Assembly: GCA_036504215.1 (NCBI GenBank)
Contig: DASXVO010000007.1
Location: forward strand, 46,599-110,598
Source of the DNA: Vicinamibacterales bacterium
GTDB lineage: Bacteria; Acidobacteriota; Vicinamibacteria; Vicinamibacterales; Fen-181
DNA length: 64,000 bases
Direction: 5' to 3'
A program made the position numbers and the translations under genes. Below are positions 51,393 to 60,383 of the stretch, one piece after another; position 1 is the stretch's first letter, and the number at the start of each line of letters is the position of its first letter. The notes beneath the pieces are model-generated. The model was given only the letters and a program-made list of their open reading frames with translations, was not told where the DNA came from and searched no databases.

Positions 51393-52181
51393 ATGGACCG
51401 TCGGAGCTTCATCTCGGGCGCGGTGGTTGGGGCGGTCGGCGCGGGGCTCGCGGGGTCCGGAACCGTGCTTGCCGCCCGTCAGTGGGCGTCAGGCAGCCTG
51501 CCGTCGGTCGCGGACCCCCAGCCCGCGTCGAAGGCCCGACAGTCGTTCGCGCAGATGGGTGAGGACATCGTCCTGTTCCACTTGCTGCGCGACTGGATGA
51601 AGGTCCCGTCCCCACTCTATCTCGACATCGGAGCGGCGGATCCGGTGGAGTCGAGCAATACCTACCTGTTGTACTGCACCGGCGGCCGTGGCGTGCTCGT
51701 CGAGCCGAATCCCGACTACGTCGTGAAACTGCGACGCGTGCGGCCCGAGGACATCGTCGTCCAGGCTGGCATCGGCATCACCGATGCGAACGCAGCGGAT
51801 TACTACGTCATGCGCGGCCAGCCAACGCTCAATACCTTCTCACCGGCACAGGTCGAGATGTACCGAAGAAGCGGGCATCCCGACATCGTCGAGAAGGTGG
51901 TCAAGATGCCGCTCATCGCGGTGAACCACGTGATCGCCCAATGTCTCGGCAAGGCGCCGGATCTCCTGTCGATCGACGTCGAAGGGCTGGATCTCGACAT
52001 CCTCCGCACGCTGGACTTCGTGGCGTTCAAGCCGGGCGCGGTCATCGCGGAGACGATCATGATGGGCGGCGGCGCCGCCGACAACACCGAGATCGGTGTC
52101 TTTCTCAAGTCGAAGGGGTACGTCGTGCGCGGCGGATCGCTCTACAACACCATCTTCGCAGATCCCTCGCGGTACCGTTGA
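51393..52181 (+). CDS. FkbM-family methyltransferase-like protein with an export signal
   Basis: A 262-residue protein. The C-terminal part (about 50-262) has the FkbM methyltransferase pattern: YLDIGAADPVESSNTYLL, GVLVEPNPDYV, DLLSIDVEGLDLDILRTLDF. The N-terminus MDRRSFISGAVVGAVGAGLA looks like a twin-arginine signal. S-adenosylmethionine is not expected outside the cytoplasm, so either the signal is a membrane anchor or the domain has another use. The ATG at 51393 follows GGAGG by 8 nt and is preferred to the GTG at 51369. Confidence 0.75.
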   Translation: MDRRSFISGAVVGAVGAGLAGSGTVLAARQWASGSLPSVADPQPASKARQSFAQMGEDIVLFHLLRDWMKVPSPLYLDIGAADPVESSNTYLLYCTGGRGVLVEPNPDYVVKLRRVRPEDIVVQAGIGITDANAADYYVMRGQPTLNTFSPAQVEMYRRSGHPDIVEKVVKMPLIAVNHVIAQCLGKAPDLLSIDVEGLDLDILRTLDFVAFKPGAVIAETIMMGGGAADNTEIGVFLKSKGYVVRGGSLYNTIFADPSRYR

Positions 52182-52187
52182 GGGTCA

Positions 52188-52796
52188 TCATCTCGCAGCG
52201 GGATTCAGGTACGACTCCGCCACCTGCTGCAACAACCGCTGGACCGTGGCGCCGCCCACGGCGTCACATGTCTGCGTGAATCGGAACACGTATCCCTCCG
52301 GGGAGGCCGGAAGCTTCGGAGGATTCTTGTAGGTCCACATCTCCGCCAGCCGATCGGGCTCCTCCCGGAAGGCCGCGAGGCGATCGTCGGTCGCGAAGTG
52401 ACTCTCACTGACGACGTTTTTCACGAAGTCCGGCTTGCCAAGGAGCATGTACGTCCGGCCGCAGTCGTTCCAGGTGGCCCCGCCCTCGACGCGGAATCGC
52501 TTGTCGGCACGCAAGAGCCGCTGTTCGAACTCGGGGCGGAACACGTCGGGGCCGCCGCCGGCCGGACCCCGGCGACGCCAGAATTCTCCAAGAAATGCCG
52601 GGCGGGCGGGGGTCGGCAGTTTCTTGACGGCCTTCTCTTCTCCTCTTGTCATGAACGGTCGCACGTCCTCGACCCAGCGCCTCCACTCTCGCTCGGCGTC
52701 CGCCGCCGATTGCGCCGCCGTGGGCAGGATCGGAGCGGCCACCAGGCAGGCGCAGACGATCAGCGCTCGGCGTATGGCATGTCCTCGGATGATCAT
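52188..52796 (-). CDS. Secreted GWxTD-domain protein
   Basis: A 202-residue exported protein (signal near residues 8-28, cleavage near PTAAQS). The body matches the GWxTD domain pattern of Acidobacteria: EREWRRWVEDVRPFMTRGEE, RPAFLGEFWRRR and DCGRTYMLLGKPD. The function of the domain is not established. The ATG at 52796 has no ribosome site; a later start is possible but would shorten the signal peptide. It converges on the FkbM-like gene with 6 bp between the stops. Confidence 0.8.
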   Translation of the reverse strand: MIIRGHAIRRALIVCACLVAAPILPTAAQSAADAEREWRRWVEDVRPFMTRGEEKAVKKLPTPARPAFLGEFWRRRGPAGGGPDVFRPEFEQRLLRADKRFRVEGGATWNDCGRTYMLLGKPDFVKNVVSESHFATDDRLAAFREEPDRLAEMWTYKNPPKLPASPEGYVFRFTQTCDAVGGATVQRLLQQVAESYLNPAAR

Positions 52797-52970
52797 GGCG
52801 CCATGGTGCGCCGAACGGCGGCAGTGGTCAAAGGGGAAATCGGGGGCTGGGATGTTTCGCGCGGCTTCGTGGGCGGCCCGGCATGGACTGAAGAAGAGTG
52901 GGATCCGGAGTGGCCAGGTTGTGTTAAGCTCCCGTTCAAATAGCTTTCAATTCCCTGAGGAGGAGTCTAC

Positions 52971-53378
52971 ATGAAGCGAGCGGTCGTAGGGATCGTAGTT
53001 GCGATTTCGGTGGCATTTTTGACGGGCGGTATCGCCCAGGCTCAGGAGAAGGCGCCCGGAACGGTCATCCTGAAGGGCAACAAGACGATGGGTGGCGTGA
53101 AGTTCGACCACGCCGCGCATGCCAAGAAGGTCGGCGACAAGTGCGAGACGTGCCATCACCCGTCGAAGCCCGAGAAGGCAATGAAGGCCAAGCATGAGGC
53201 CTGCCAGGGCTGCCACGCCAGCACGATCGCCGCGCCGATGAAGACCAATGCCAAGGCGGCCTTCCACGACGCGATGGCCAAGAAGGGCACTTGCATCGAC
53301 TGCCATGCGAAGGAAGTGGCGGCCGGCAAGAAGGCCCCGGCCAAGTGCATCGACTGCCACAAGAAGGAAAACGTCTAG
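52971..53378 (+). CDS. Small tetrahaem cytochrome c (c7/c3-like)
   Basis: A 135-residue periplasmic electron carrier. After a signal peptide (cleavage near AQAQEK) the mature part has four C-x2-C-H haem sites: CETCH, CQGCH and two CIDCH. It also has the His-rich segment GGVKFDHAAHAKKVG typical of class III / c7 cytochromes, where the second axial ligands lie. Four haems in about 110 residues matches tetrahaem c3 and c7-like carriers. The start follows GAGGAG by 6 nt. It stands alone, followed by a strong hairpin. Confidence 0.9.
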   Translation: MKRAVVGIVVAISVAFLTGGIAQAQEKAPGTVILKGNKTMGGVKFDHAAHAKKVGDKCETCHHPSKPEKAMKAKHEACQGCHASTIAAPMKTNAKAAFHDAMAKKGTCIDCHAKEVAAGKKAPAKCIDCHKKENV

Positions 53379-53388
53379 CCTGTCTCGA

Positions 53389-53412
53389 GGGAGCGGGCCC
53401 ATACCCGCTCCC
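53389..53412 (+). terminator. Hairpin terminator after the cytochrome gene
   Basis: GGGAGCGGG, a 6-nt loop and CCCGCTCCC form a perfect 9-bp GC-rich stem 11 nt after the stop codon. The tail is not U-rich. Two similar stretches (CTCTGGCCCC) follow it. Confidence 0.6.
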
Positions 53413-53446
53413 TGGTCTCTGGCCCCTGATCTCTGGCCCCAGTCGA

Positions 53447-54511
53447 TCAGGCGACCGCGATACTCTCGTCCAGATACACATCCTGAATCAGGTTGAGGAG
53501 CTTGACCCCTTCCGCCATTGGCCGCTGGAAGGCCTTGCGTCCCGAGATCAGGCCCATGCCGCCGGCCCGCTTGTTGATGACCGCGGTCGCGGCCGCATCG
53601 CCGAAGTCGTTCTTGCCCGACGCGCCGCCCGAGTTGATCAGCCCCGCGCGACCCATGTAGCAGTTCACGACCTGGTAGCGCGTGAGGTCAATCGGGTGGT
53701 CGGTGGTGAGCTGGGTGTAGATCCGCTCGTCCAGCTTGCCGTAGCTCGAGGAGCCGGTGTTCAAGGCCTTGTAGCCCCCGTTGTTCTCGGGGAGCTTCTG
53801 CTTGATGATGTCGGCCTGGATCGTCACGCCCAGGTGGTTCGCCTGGCCGGTCAGGTCGGCGCTGACGTGGTAGTCCTTGTCCTTCTTGAACTGAGGATTG
53901 CGCAGGTAGCACCAGAGCACCGTCGCCAGCCCCATCTCGTGCGCCAGCGCGAACGCCTGCGCCACCTCGACAATCTGCCGGCCGCTCTCCTCCGAGCCGA
54001 AGTAGATCGTCGCACCCACCGCGGCCGCGCCCATCTCGGCGACCTGCTCGACCTCGCCGAACATGATCTGGTCGAACTTGTTCGGATAGGTGAGGAGTTC
54101 GTTGTGGTTGATCTTCACGATGAAGGGGATCTTGTGGGCGTACTTGCGGGCCACGCTGCCGAGGACGCCGAAAGTCGAGGCCACCGCGTTGCAGCCGCCC
54201 TCGACGGCCAGCTTCACGATGTTCTCGGAGTCGAAGTACACGGGGTTCTTCGCGAAACTCGCACCACCCGAGTGCTCGATGCCCTGGTCGACGGGCAGAA
54301 TCGAGAAATACCCGGTGCCAGCCAGCCGACCGGTCGAGACCAGGCGCTGCAGGTTGCCGAGCACCCGGTTGTTCCGATTCGACACCGTCCAGATGCGGTC
54401 GACGAAATCGGGTCCGGGCAGGTGCAGCAGTTCCTTCGGCACCGTCTTGCAGGTGTGTTCCAGCAGGTACGGGGCCTTGTCGCCCAGCAGATCGACGATC
54501 TCTCTGTTCAT
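53447..54511 (-). CDS. fbaB: Class I fructose-bisphosphate aldolase (FbaB/DhnA type)
   Basis: Cleaves fructose-1,6-bisphosphate in glycolysis and catalyses the reverse reaction in gluconeogenesis. The 354-residue product closely resembles enterobacterial FbaB along its length: [65 protein letters not shown] and [17 protein letters not shown]. No signal peptide. It is monocistronic, convergent with the cytochrome gene and 95 bp downstream of the S9 peptidase gene. Confidence 0.94.
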   Translation of the reverse strand: MNREIVDLLGDKAPYLLEHTCKTVPKELLHLPGPDFVDRIWTVSNRNNRVLGNLQRLVSTGRLAGTGYFSILPVDQGIEHSGGASFAKNPVYFDSENIVKLAVEGGCNAVASTFGVLGSVARKYAHKIPFIVKINHNELLTYPNKFDQIMFGEVEQVAEMGAAAVGATIYFGSEESGRQIVEVAQAFALAHEMGLATVLWCYLRNPQFKKDKDYHVSADLTGQANHLGVTIQADIIKQKLPENNGGYKALNTGSSSYGKLDERIYTQLTTDHPIDLTRYQVVNCYMGRAGLINSGGASGKNDFGDAAATAVINKRAGGMGLISGRKAFQRPMAEGVKLLNLIQDVYLDESIAVA

Positions 54512-54606
54512 GGTTGCGGTCCTCGTGCTTGGGGGAGCCGGGCCGCTGCGGCGACCCGGATTTCAGCCAACCAGTGTGACACGCTCCGCAGGCGGCCTCA
54601 AGATCC

Positions 54607-56709
54607 CTACTTCTCGTCGAACGACGGCTTCTCGAGCGCGGGCCTCCCACCGATGTAGCGCGACAGCCAGTTCTGCATCTCCCAGTGCCAGTACACGGCG
54701 TTCTGGGGGCCGAGCACCCAATGGTTCTCGTTGGGAAACACGACGAGTCGCGACGGCACGTTCATCGCCTGCAGCACGCCGTAGAGTTCGAGGCCGTTGC
54801 CGTATGGCACACGATAATCCATCTCACCGTGAAGGACGAGGGTCGGCGTCTTGAAATTCCGCGCGTAGAACATCGGGTTCTGCTTCTGCATGCCATCCAG
54901 GTTGTCCCACGGTCTTCCGCCCATGACCTCCGGGAACCCGTGGGGTGCGTCGGTCGCGTACTGCGCGTAGGAGTCGTTCACCCCCGCATGGTCGATGATG
55001 CACTGGAACCGGTTGGTGTGCCCGAGCACCCACGCGGCCATGTACCCGCCGTAGCTCGCACCGGCCGCCGCCATCCGCTTCGAGTCGATGTTCGGCAGCC
55101 GCTTCAGCAGGTAGTCGGTCGACTTCATGATGTCCTCGAACGGCATGTCCCCCCACTGGTTCAGGATGCTCTGACTGAACGTCTCGCCGAAGCCCGTCGA
55201 CCCGTGGCGGTCCACCCAGGTGACGATGTAGCCGGGCGCGGCGAAGACGTGAGTATTCCAGCGGTAGCTCCAGCTGTCGCGGTTCATCGTGTGCGGTCCA
55301 CCGTGCATCAGTTGCACGAGCGGGTACGACTTGGTCGCGTCGTACGCCGGTGGGTAGACCAGCCAGCCGTGGATCTGCTCGCCGTTGGCGCCGGCGAACC
55401 AGTAGCTCTCCACCTTGCCCAGGTCGAGCCCGGCGACGATGGTCTCGTTGAAATGCGTGAGCTGGCGGGCGGCACCGGTTGTCGGGTCGAGGGCGAACAG
55501 TTCGTTCGGCCGGCTCGTCGTGTCGTTCAGGAAGACGATGCTCGAGCCCCTGATGTCGAGCGCGGTGGACGTCCCGAGCGTGTAGACGGCCGCCAGGCCG
55601 GTTCCGTCCGCGTTCAACTTGAACACCGGCACGACACCCTTCTCTTCTCCCGTCACCCACAAGGTCTTGCCGTCGTCCGAGAACTTCACGCTCTCGAACG
55701 CATGGTCCAGGTTCTCGGTGACCGGTGAGTTCTTGCCCGTCGCCAGGTCGTGCCTCCACAGCTTGGGGAATTCTCCGCTGTAGTAGGGCGTGTGAAGCCT
55801 GCCGAACAGGAGCGATCGCCCATCCGGTGTGAACACCGGGTTGTCATCGTCGCCACGGTTGTCGGACGTGACGTTCTTCATGGTGCCCGAGCCGTCGGTC
55901 GGGACCAGGTAGATGTCGTTGTTCAGGTGTTCGCGGTACGGAGGCAGCGTGGAGTTGATGGCCACGGCGATCATCTTGCCGTCCGGCGCCACGTCGAAGC
56001 TGACCGTACCGCTGCTCTGGAACAGCCGGTCGAATCTCGGCGTCAGGTCCTTGAGGTCCTTCGTCGTGACGTTGACGAGAATCAGCCGGTTCGCGAGGTT
56101 GTCGGTCAGGTAGTGGTCGAAGTAGCGGTACTGCCGATACTCGGTGACCCGCGCGGTGATCTTCGACGCCTGTCGCCGCTTCATCTCCTTCTTGATCGCG
56201 GCGAGATCCGTCTTGTTCAGCGTGCCGGCCAGTTCCGGGATCACCGTCGTCGCAACGATGATGGCCGAGCCGTCGGGGAGCCAGTGCGGTCCCGAGACGC
56301 CGGACGGAAGTTCCAGGATTTTCTCGGCCTCGCCACCGTCGACGGCCATCACGTAAAGCGATGCGATCTCGTCGTCGCCGCGCTTCGAGACGAAGGCCAG
56401 GCGCCTGCCGTCCGGGCTCCACACTGGCGAGCCGTCGTTGGCGTTCGCCGACGTCAGCCGACGTGGCGGGCCGCCGGCGAGATCCACCAGCCAGAGATTG
56501 GTCGTGCTCCTGCTCTTCTCGAGCGACCATTCCTGCACCGTGAACACGACGGTCCTTCCGTCCGGGGAGACGGAGGGTGCGCCGAGCCGCTTCATGGACC
56601 AGAGATCCTGGGGCGTGATGGGCCGCCGGTCGGCGGCTGCAGCAACCGAGACAAACGTGGCGGCCAACGCGGCCGCAGCGAGAGACGAGAGCAGTCGTTG
56701 GCGTGTCAT
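54607..56709 (-). CDS. Secreted S9 prolyl oligopeptidase-family peptidase
   Basis: A 700-residue exported serine peptidase. A signal peptide (cleavage near VAAADR) precedes a beta-propeller with several S-P-D-G-R repeats (SVSPDGRTVVF, SPDGRRLAFVS, FTPDGRSLLFG), then an alpha/beta hydrolase domain (about 440-700). The catalytic Ser is in GASYGGYMA, the Asp near GEMDYRVPY and the His in NENHWVLG. HGGPHTMN is the oxyanion region. Typical of dipeptidyl-peptidase/acylaminoacyl-peptidase types that digest peptides in the periplasm. The ATG at 56709 gives a full signal peptide. Confidence 0.92.
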   Translation of the reverse strand: MTRQRLLSSLAAAALAATFVSVAAAADRRPITPQDLWSMKRLGAPSVSPDGRTVVFTVQEWSLEKSRSTTNLWLVDLAGGPPRRLTSANANDGSPVWSPDGRRLAFVSKRGDDEIASLYVMAVDGGEAEKILELPSGVSGPHWLPDGSAIIVATTVIPELAGTLNKTDLAAIKKEMKRRQASKITARVTEYRQYRYFDHYLTDNLANRLILVNVTTKDLKDLTPRFDRLFQSSGTVSFDVAPDGKMIAVAINSTLPPYREHLNNDIYLVPTDGSGTMKNVTSDNRGDDDNPVFTPDGRSLLFGRLHTPYYSGEFPKLWRHDLATGKNSPVTENLDHAFESVKFSDDGKTLWVTGEEKGVVPVFKLNADGTGLAAVYTLGTSTALDIRGSSIVFLNDTTSRPNELFALDPTTGAARQLTHFNETIVAGLDLGKVESYWFAGANGEQIHGWLVYPPAYDATKSYPLVQLMHGGPHTMNRDSWSYRWNTHVFAAPGYIVTWVDRHGSTGFGETFSQSILNQWGDMPFEDIMKSTDYLLKRLPNIDSKRMAAAGASYGGYMAAWVLGHTNRFQCIIDHAGVNDSYAQYATDAPHGFPEVMGGRPWDNLDGMQKQNPMFYARNFKTPTLVLHGEMDYRVPYGNGLELYGVLQAMNVPSRLVVFPNENHWVLGPQNAVYWHWEMQNWLSRYIGGRPALEKPSFDEK

Positions 56710-56874
56710 GGTCAGGAATCTTCCCGCCTGTGGCGACCGAAGTCAACGAGTCAGAACCAGGCGTTGGCGTTCGCTGGAAATTCACCGCGCCGTGCTATAT
56801 GCTGGCGCCTCTCCCCGGCGCGGCGCGTGTCATGTTCACGACACCGATTCCCAGGACCTTCGGTGGAGGCACCG

Positions 56875-56994
56875 GTGAAGTCCCACGACCGTCCCACGGC
56901 AAGACTGGCTGAAGCAGCTGGCTTCCACGCCGCCTGGGCCAGCGGGTTCGAGATCTGCGCGAGCCACGGTGTGCGGGAGCACGCCGGTGAGTGA
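56875..56994 (+). pseudogene. Truncated phosphoenolpyruvate mutase remnant (first 39 codons)
   Basis: A GTG at 56875 with GGAGG 5 nt upstream opens a 39-residue frame: VKSHDRPTARLAEAAGFHAA, then WASGFEICASHGVREHAGE. This matches the N-terminal active-site region of PEP mutase, where E-A-H-N/D-x-L-S/T-A-R is followed by E-A-G-F and W-A-S-G-x-x-I-S-A-S-x-G-V. The rest of the enzyme (about 250 residues) is absent; the frame stops where the decarboxylase gene begins and overlaps its start. It is a 5' remnant of a deleted gene, and the ribosome site may still help translation of the next gene. Confidence 0.7.
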
Positions 56995-57487
56995 CTCCGG
57001 AATGTCGGCATGGTTCCTCGAACTGCTCCTCGATCATGGGTACGACTTCTTCACCGGGGTGCCCTGCTCGCTGCTGAAAGGGCTCATCAGCCGTCTCGAG
57101 GCCGACCCTGGCCTCGGCTACGTCAGCGCTGTGCGGGAGGATTCGGCGATCGGGCTAGCCGTCGGCGCCTGGCTGGGCGGGCGACAGCCGGTCGTCCTCA
57201 TGCAGAACAGCGGTCTTGCCGTCTGCACCAATGCCCTCACCTCGCTCAGCCAGATCTACGACGTACCGGCGCTGCTCGTGGTCAGTTGGCGCGGTCGCGG
57301 CGGGAAGGACGCGCCCGAGCATTTGGTCATGGGGCGGATCATGGAGGACTACCTCGCGCTGCTCGAGCTGCCCTACGAGCTCGTCGATCCGGCGCGCCTC
57401 GACGAACAGGTGACGTCGATTGCCGGCACCATGCGGCGCACGTCACGGCCGGTCGCGCTCGTCGTGCCGGAGGGAGTGTTCGAGTGA
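56987..57487 (+). CDS. Phosphonopyruvate/sulfopyruvate decarboxylase, N-terminal (PYR-domain) subunit
   Basis: A 166-residue protein equal to the thiamine-diphosphate PYR domain: GYDFFTGVPCSLLKGL, SAVREDSAIGLAVGAWLGGR with the catalytic Glu, and LMQNSGLAVCTNALTSL. In single-chain phosphonopyruvate decarboxylases this is joined to the domain in the next gene; here they are separate, as in archaeal ComD/ComE. The start is a GTG at 56987 after GGGAG; an ATG at 57002 is also possible. The stop overlaps the next start in GTGA. The PEP mutase remnant upstream suggests an ancestral phosphonate pathway, but sulfopyruvate remains possible. Confidence 0.85.
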   Translation: MSDSGMSAWFLELLLDHGYDFFTGVPCSLLKGLISRLEADPGLGYVSAVREDSAIGLAVGAWLGGRQPVVLMQNSGLAVCTNALTSLSQIYDVPALLVVSWRGRGGKDAPEHLVMGRIMEDYLALLELPYELVDPARLDEQVTSIAGTMRRTSRPVALVVPEGVFE

Positions 57488-58047
57488 CACGCGCCGAAGC
57501 CGTGCAGATCGTCCGGGCGGCGACGCCGCTGGAGACGCTGATCGTTGCGTGCAACGGCATGCTCGGACGCGAGCTGCACTCGGCCGGCGATCGCCCCCCC
57601 CACTTCTACATGATTGGATCGATGGGGCTCGCCTCGTCGATTGGGCTCGGTCTGGCGTTGTCCCGGCCCGCGCGCGCGGTTGTCGTACTCGACGGTGACG
57701 GCAACGTGCTGATGAACATGGGGACGCTGGCAAGTATCGGCGTGGCCGCGCCCTCGAACTTCCATCACATCGTGCTCGACAACGGGATGTACGCCTCGAC
57801 AGGTGGCCAGCGGACCATCAGCGATCGCGTGCGCCTCGAGCAGATCGCCTTGGCCGCCGGCTACCGGGCCGTCCGTCGCGTCAGCGAACGCGCGGATCTC
57901 GAGAGCGCCATCCCGTCAGTCCTCGCGCAGGCCGGCCCGTCGATGCTGCTCGTCGAGGTCGCGCCCGGCAACGTCAAGGGCATCGGCCGAGTGTCGCTCG
58001 ATCCGCCTGCCATCGCCCGCCGTTTCCGGGAGGCCGCCCTGCGATGA
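57484..58047 (+). CDS. Phosphonopyruvate/sulfopyruvate decarboxylase, C-terminal (PP-domain) subunit
   Basis: A 187-residue protein carrying the thiamine-diphosphate and Mg-binding PP domain: GSMGLASSIGLGLAL, the GDG motif in VLDGDGNVLMNMGTLASIG, and HHIVLDNGMYASTGGQ. It begins at a GTG overlapping the upstream stop in GTGA, and the two subunits should form one active site at their interface. Product would be phosphonoacetaldehyde or sulfoacetaldehyde. No aminotransferase or dehydrogenase for the product is adjacent, so the pathway is incomplete here. Confidence 0.86.
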   Translation: MTRAEAVQIVRAATPLETLIVACNGMLGRELHSAGDRPPHFYMIGSMGLASSIGLGLALSRPARAVVVLDGDGNVLMNMGTLASIGVAAPSNFHHIVLDNGMYASTGGQRTISDRVRLEQIALAAGYRAVRRVSERADLESAIPSVLAQAGPSMLLVEVAPGNVKGIGRVSLDPPAIARRFREAALR

Positions 58048-58086
58048 CCGTGCAACCGATCCGGCTGAGCCCGGGCCCGTGAGCGT

Positions 58087-58111
58087 GAGCGACCGCTTCG
58101 GGCGGCCGCTC
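58087..58111. terminator. Hairpin between the decarboxylase and phhA (convergent)
   Basis: GAGCG/CGCTC and CCGC/GCGG stems separated by one mismatch enclose a 5-nt loop, 40 nt after the decarboxylase stop and 19 nt from the phhA stop. It could end both transcripts. No U-tract. Confidence 0.45.
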
Positions 58112-58129
58112 ATCGCGGCGGCACGGGTC

Positions 58130-59008
58130 CTACGGCTCGACGCCGAAGCGCCGCACCAACTGCTCGACCTCGTGGCGCAGGAACGGGAGCGACGGCAGCA
58201 CGAACAGCAGATCCTGCATCCGCGACGGATCGTAGTCGGTCTCGATGACCTCGCCGGTGACGAACGGCCGCCGCTCGACGTCGGGAGAGAACAGCGAGTT
58301 GGGGATCTCGCCGATTGACGAGAGGATGCCCGCGCCGAACACCTTCGCCTCGCCACCTTCCTGGATCAGGCCGAACTCGATCGAAAACCAGCTGAGGCGC
58401 TTGAGTGCGAGCACCTGGTCACCGCTCGCCACGGTGACCGCGGCGCGGCCGATGAGCGTCAGCAGCGATGCGTAGTCGGGGTTCAGCAGCGGCGGCACGT
58501 GGCCGAGACAGTCGTGGATCATGTCCGGCTCGGGCGTGAACTCGGGCTTCGAGCCGTGGCGAATGAACTGCGTGGACGGAAAGCCACGCTCGGCGATGTA
58601 CGAGTAGAACGTCCGGTAGGGGATGGGCCCTTCCGCCGGCACGATGTGCATGCCGCTCTCCGACTGCAGGTGATCGCCCAGGTGTCGGAGCTGCGGAATC
58701 TCGCGCTCGCTGATCCCCAACTCGCGTTTGGCCCTGAGGTAGATGGCGCTCGCGTGCCGGACGTGCAGTTCATCGAGCCTCGGCGTGACCTCGCGCCAAA
58801 TGCGTCGTTCCTCGTCGGTGTAGTCGATGAGGGGTGGCGGACGATGCTGCAGGCGGTGGGCGCGACACACCGCGAAGAGATCGCGGCGTCGGCGGATGTA
58901 GTCCTCGTCGCCCAGGCCGGGATGGCCGGGTTCGAGCTCGAGGACGTCGATGTCCGGGGGATTCGCGTACACGTCGGTGCTCGCCGAGTCGAGGCTTGGC
59001 TGCTCCAT
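58130..59008 (-). CDS. phhA: Phenylalanine 4-hydroxylase (aromatic amino acid hydroxylase)
   Basis: A 292-residue non-haem iron, tetrahydropterin-dependent monooxygenase. The iron ligands are visible as the two His in DMIHDCLGHVP and the Glu in WFSIEFGL. The family segments GGEAKVFGAGILSSIGE and YIAERGFPSTQFIR are also present. Its length corresponds to the bacterial catalytic domain only, without the N-terminal regulatory ACT domain of animals. The ATG at 59008 follows GGAGAG. Tryptophan or tyrosine hydroxylation cannot be excluded. Confidence 0.92.
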   Translation of the reverse strand: MEQPSLDSASTDVYANPPDIDVLELEPGHPGLGDEDYIRRRRDLFAVCRAHRLQHRPPPLIDYTDEERRIWREVTPRLDELHVRHASAIYLRAKRELGISEREIPQLRHLGDHLQSESGMHIVPAEGPIPYRTFYSYIAERGFPSTQFIRHGSKPEFTPEPDMIHDCLGHVPPLLNPDYASLLTLIGRAAVTVASGDQVLALKRLSWFSIEFGLIQEGGEAKVFGAGILSSIGEIPNSLFSPDVERRPFVTGEVIETDYDPSRMQDLLFVLPSLPFLRHEVEQLVRRFGVEP

Positions 59009-59660
59009 GTCGCTCTCCGGGCTCTGTGATGATCGACCCGCTTCCAGACTACCGCAGACAGACCGGGCGGGGCCAGAGCAACCGGCGGGCGGGGCGCGCG
59101 CGGCCGTTCATCGGTGATGAGCGGTGCCGCCGCGTTCCGCCGACCACCTGGCTGAGAACGGTTCACTACTCGCAGTAGCGATTCGCGACGAGGCCGGCGC
59201 CGACGCGACGCTCGTGAGCGCTGGGGCGAGTGCCGGATACCTGGCACTTCAGCCGCCCGCTCGAATCTCAGCCGGGTTCTCTTCTGCCCTCCGGAGCCGC
59301 CCGCGATTTCGTTCGCGTCAGCCTGCGCACACTTTCGTGAGTGTTCGTCGGCGGGGGAGCTCCGTGACCAGTTCTCGTGGCTCCGGAATTCCGTCACCGC
59401 AAGTCCTTTTCCGCCACCAGATTGCGGTGCCTCCGATCTGGACCTCCTGCCCCCAAGCTGGGTGGTACTCACTTTGTAGGCTACGGGAATCGGGAACCCC
59501 AAGTCCCGTTCGAGAAGCCGCGTCAGGGTTGCACGCGACGCGACCGCGTGCGCACACGTTGGTGTTCGGGCCCCCTTCGCGCTGGCTGCCGGTTGCACGG
59601 CGGTCCTTCATCTGATCTCGCCGGAGCCTGCGGCCGGCAACGAAGCGGAGCACTCAACAC
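59009..59660. other. 652-bp stretch without a recognised gene
   Basis: This gap separates phhA from the cytochrome gene and is the longest gene-free part of the window. Open frames exist in several directions but none resembles a known protein. I looked for tRNA-like and riboswitch-like folds upstream of the cytochrome gene and found none I could defend. It should hold the promoter of each neighbour. Confidence 0.4.
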
Positions 59661-60293
59661 ATGAAACGATGGGCAGCACTCGTCGCAACCGTGGCAGCCG
59701 CCACGCTGTCGGTCCCTGTCTCTGCACAGAAGAGCGCCATGCTGGGCGGACTGCACGATGTCCGCGTGGCGGGCAACACCGGCAACCTGTGCGCCGGCTG
59801 TCATACGCCGCACTCTGCCAACGTCGCGTACAAAGCGGTGCTCTGGAACCGGAGTTACGTGCCGACAGCGGCCAGCTTCACGTCCTACGACATCAACACG
59901 AACCCCGACTTCAAGGGAGGCTCGGTGAGCCTGGGTGCCAGCTCGGCGCTCAGCCTGCTGTGCATGAGCTGCCACGATGGCACGACGGCGGTGAGCGCCG
60001 TCATCAGGACGCCGAGCGGGACCACGCTGAAGCCGACAACCGTGGCGAGTACGCTCGGCAGCGATCTCTCCAACGACCACCCGGTCGGCTTCAGCTATGA
60101 CGCATCGATCACGGGGCAGGGCACGCCCGCCAAGCTGGTGCAGACGCCCGACGCCACCAAGGTCAAGCTCTTCGGAACCGCTGGCGCACGCCGCGTGGAA
60201 TGCGGGAGTTGTCACGACGCGCACACGAACGCAGCAGGCTTCCTCCGCTCTCCAAACACCAACAGCGCGCTCTGCCTGGCCTGCCATCTCTAG
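59661..60293 (+). CDS. Tetrahaem cytochrome c with doubled CxxCH motifs
   Basis: A 210-residue exported multihaem protein. A signal peptide (cleavage near VSAQKS) is followed by four haem-binding sites: CAGCH, CMSCH, CGSCH and CLACH. The contexts LCAGCHTPHS and CGSCHDAH fit the doubled-CXXCH cytochrome families. The ATG at 59661 follows GGAG. It is 90 bp upstream of a parvulin isomerase, itself overlapping an outer-membrane barrel gene, so the three probably form an operon for an envelope electron-transfer complex. The partner oxidase or reductase is not in the window. Confidence 0.87.
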   Translation: MKRWAALVATVAAATLSVPVSAQKSAMLGGLHDVRVAGNTGNLCAGCHTPHSANVAYKAVLWNRSYVPTAASFTSYDINTNPDFKGGSVSLGASSALSLLCMSCHDGTTAVSAVIRTPSGTTLKPTTVASTLGSDLSNDHPVGFSYDASITGQGTPAKLVQTPDATKVKLFGTAGARRVECGSCHDAHTNAAGFLRSPNTNSALCLACHL

Positions 60294-60383
60294 CATCGGC
60301 GTCGCGCCGCTCCCGGCCGCGTCCAGGGAACGGCGCGACTCGCATCCACTTTCATCGCGGCTCGAGGAGACAGGGTTCATCGC

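Noticed and set aside
58078..58135. MoaA-like N-terminus (S-D-R-F-G-R-P-L) after the decarboxylase
   Set aside because: Only about eight residues resemble MoaA, the frame then runs antisense through phhA, and no radical-SAM cysteines follow.
59500..59660. Cyclic-di-GMP (GEMM) riboswitch upstream of the cytochrome gene
   Set aside because: The segment has GC-rich hairpins, but the conserved core of the GEMM fold is not visible.
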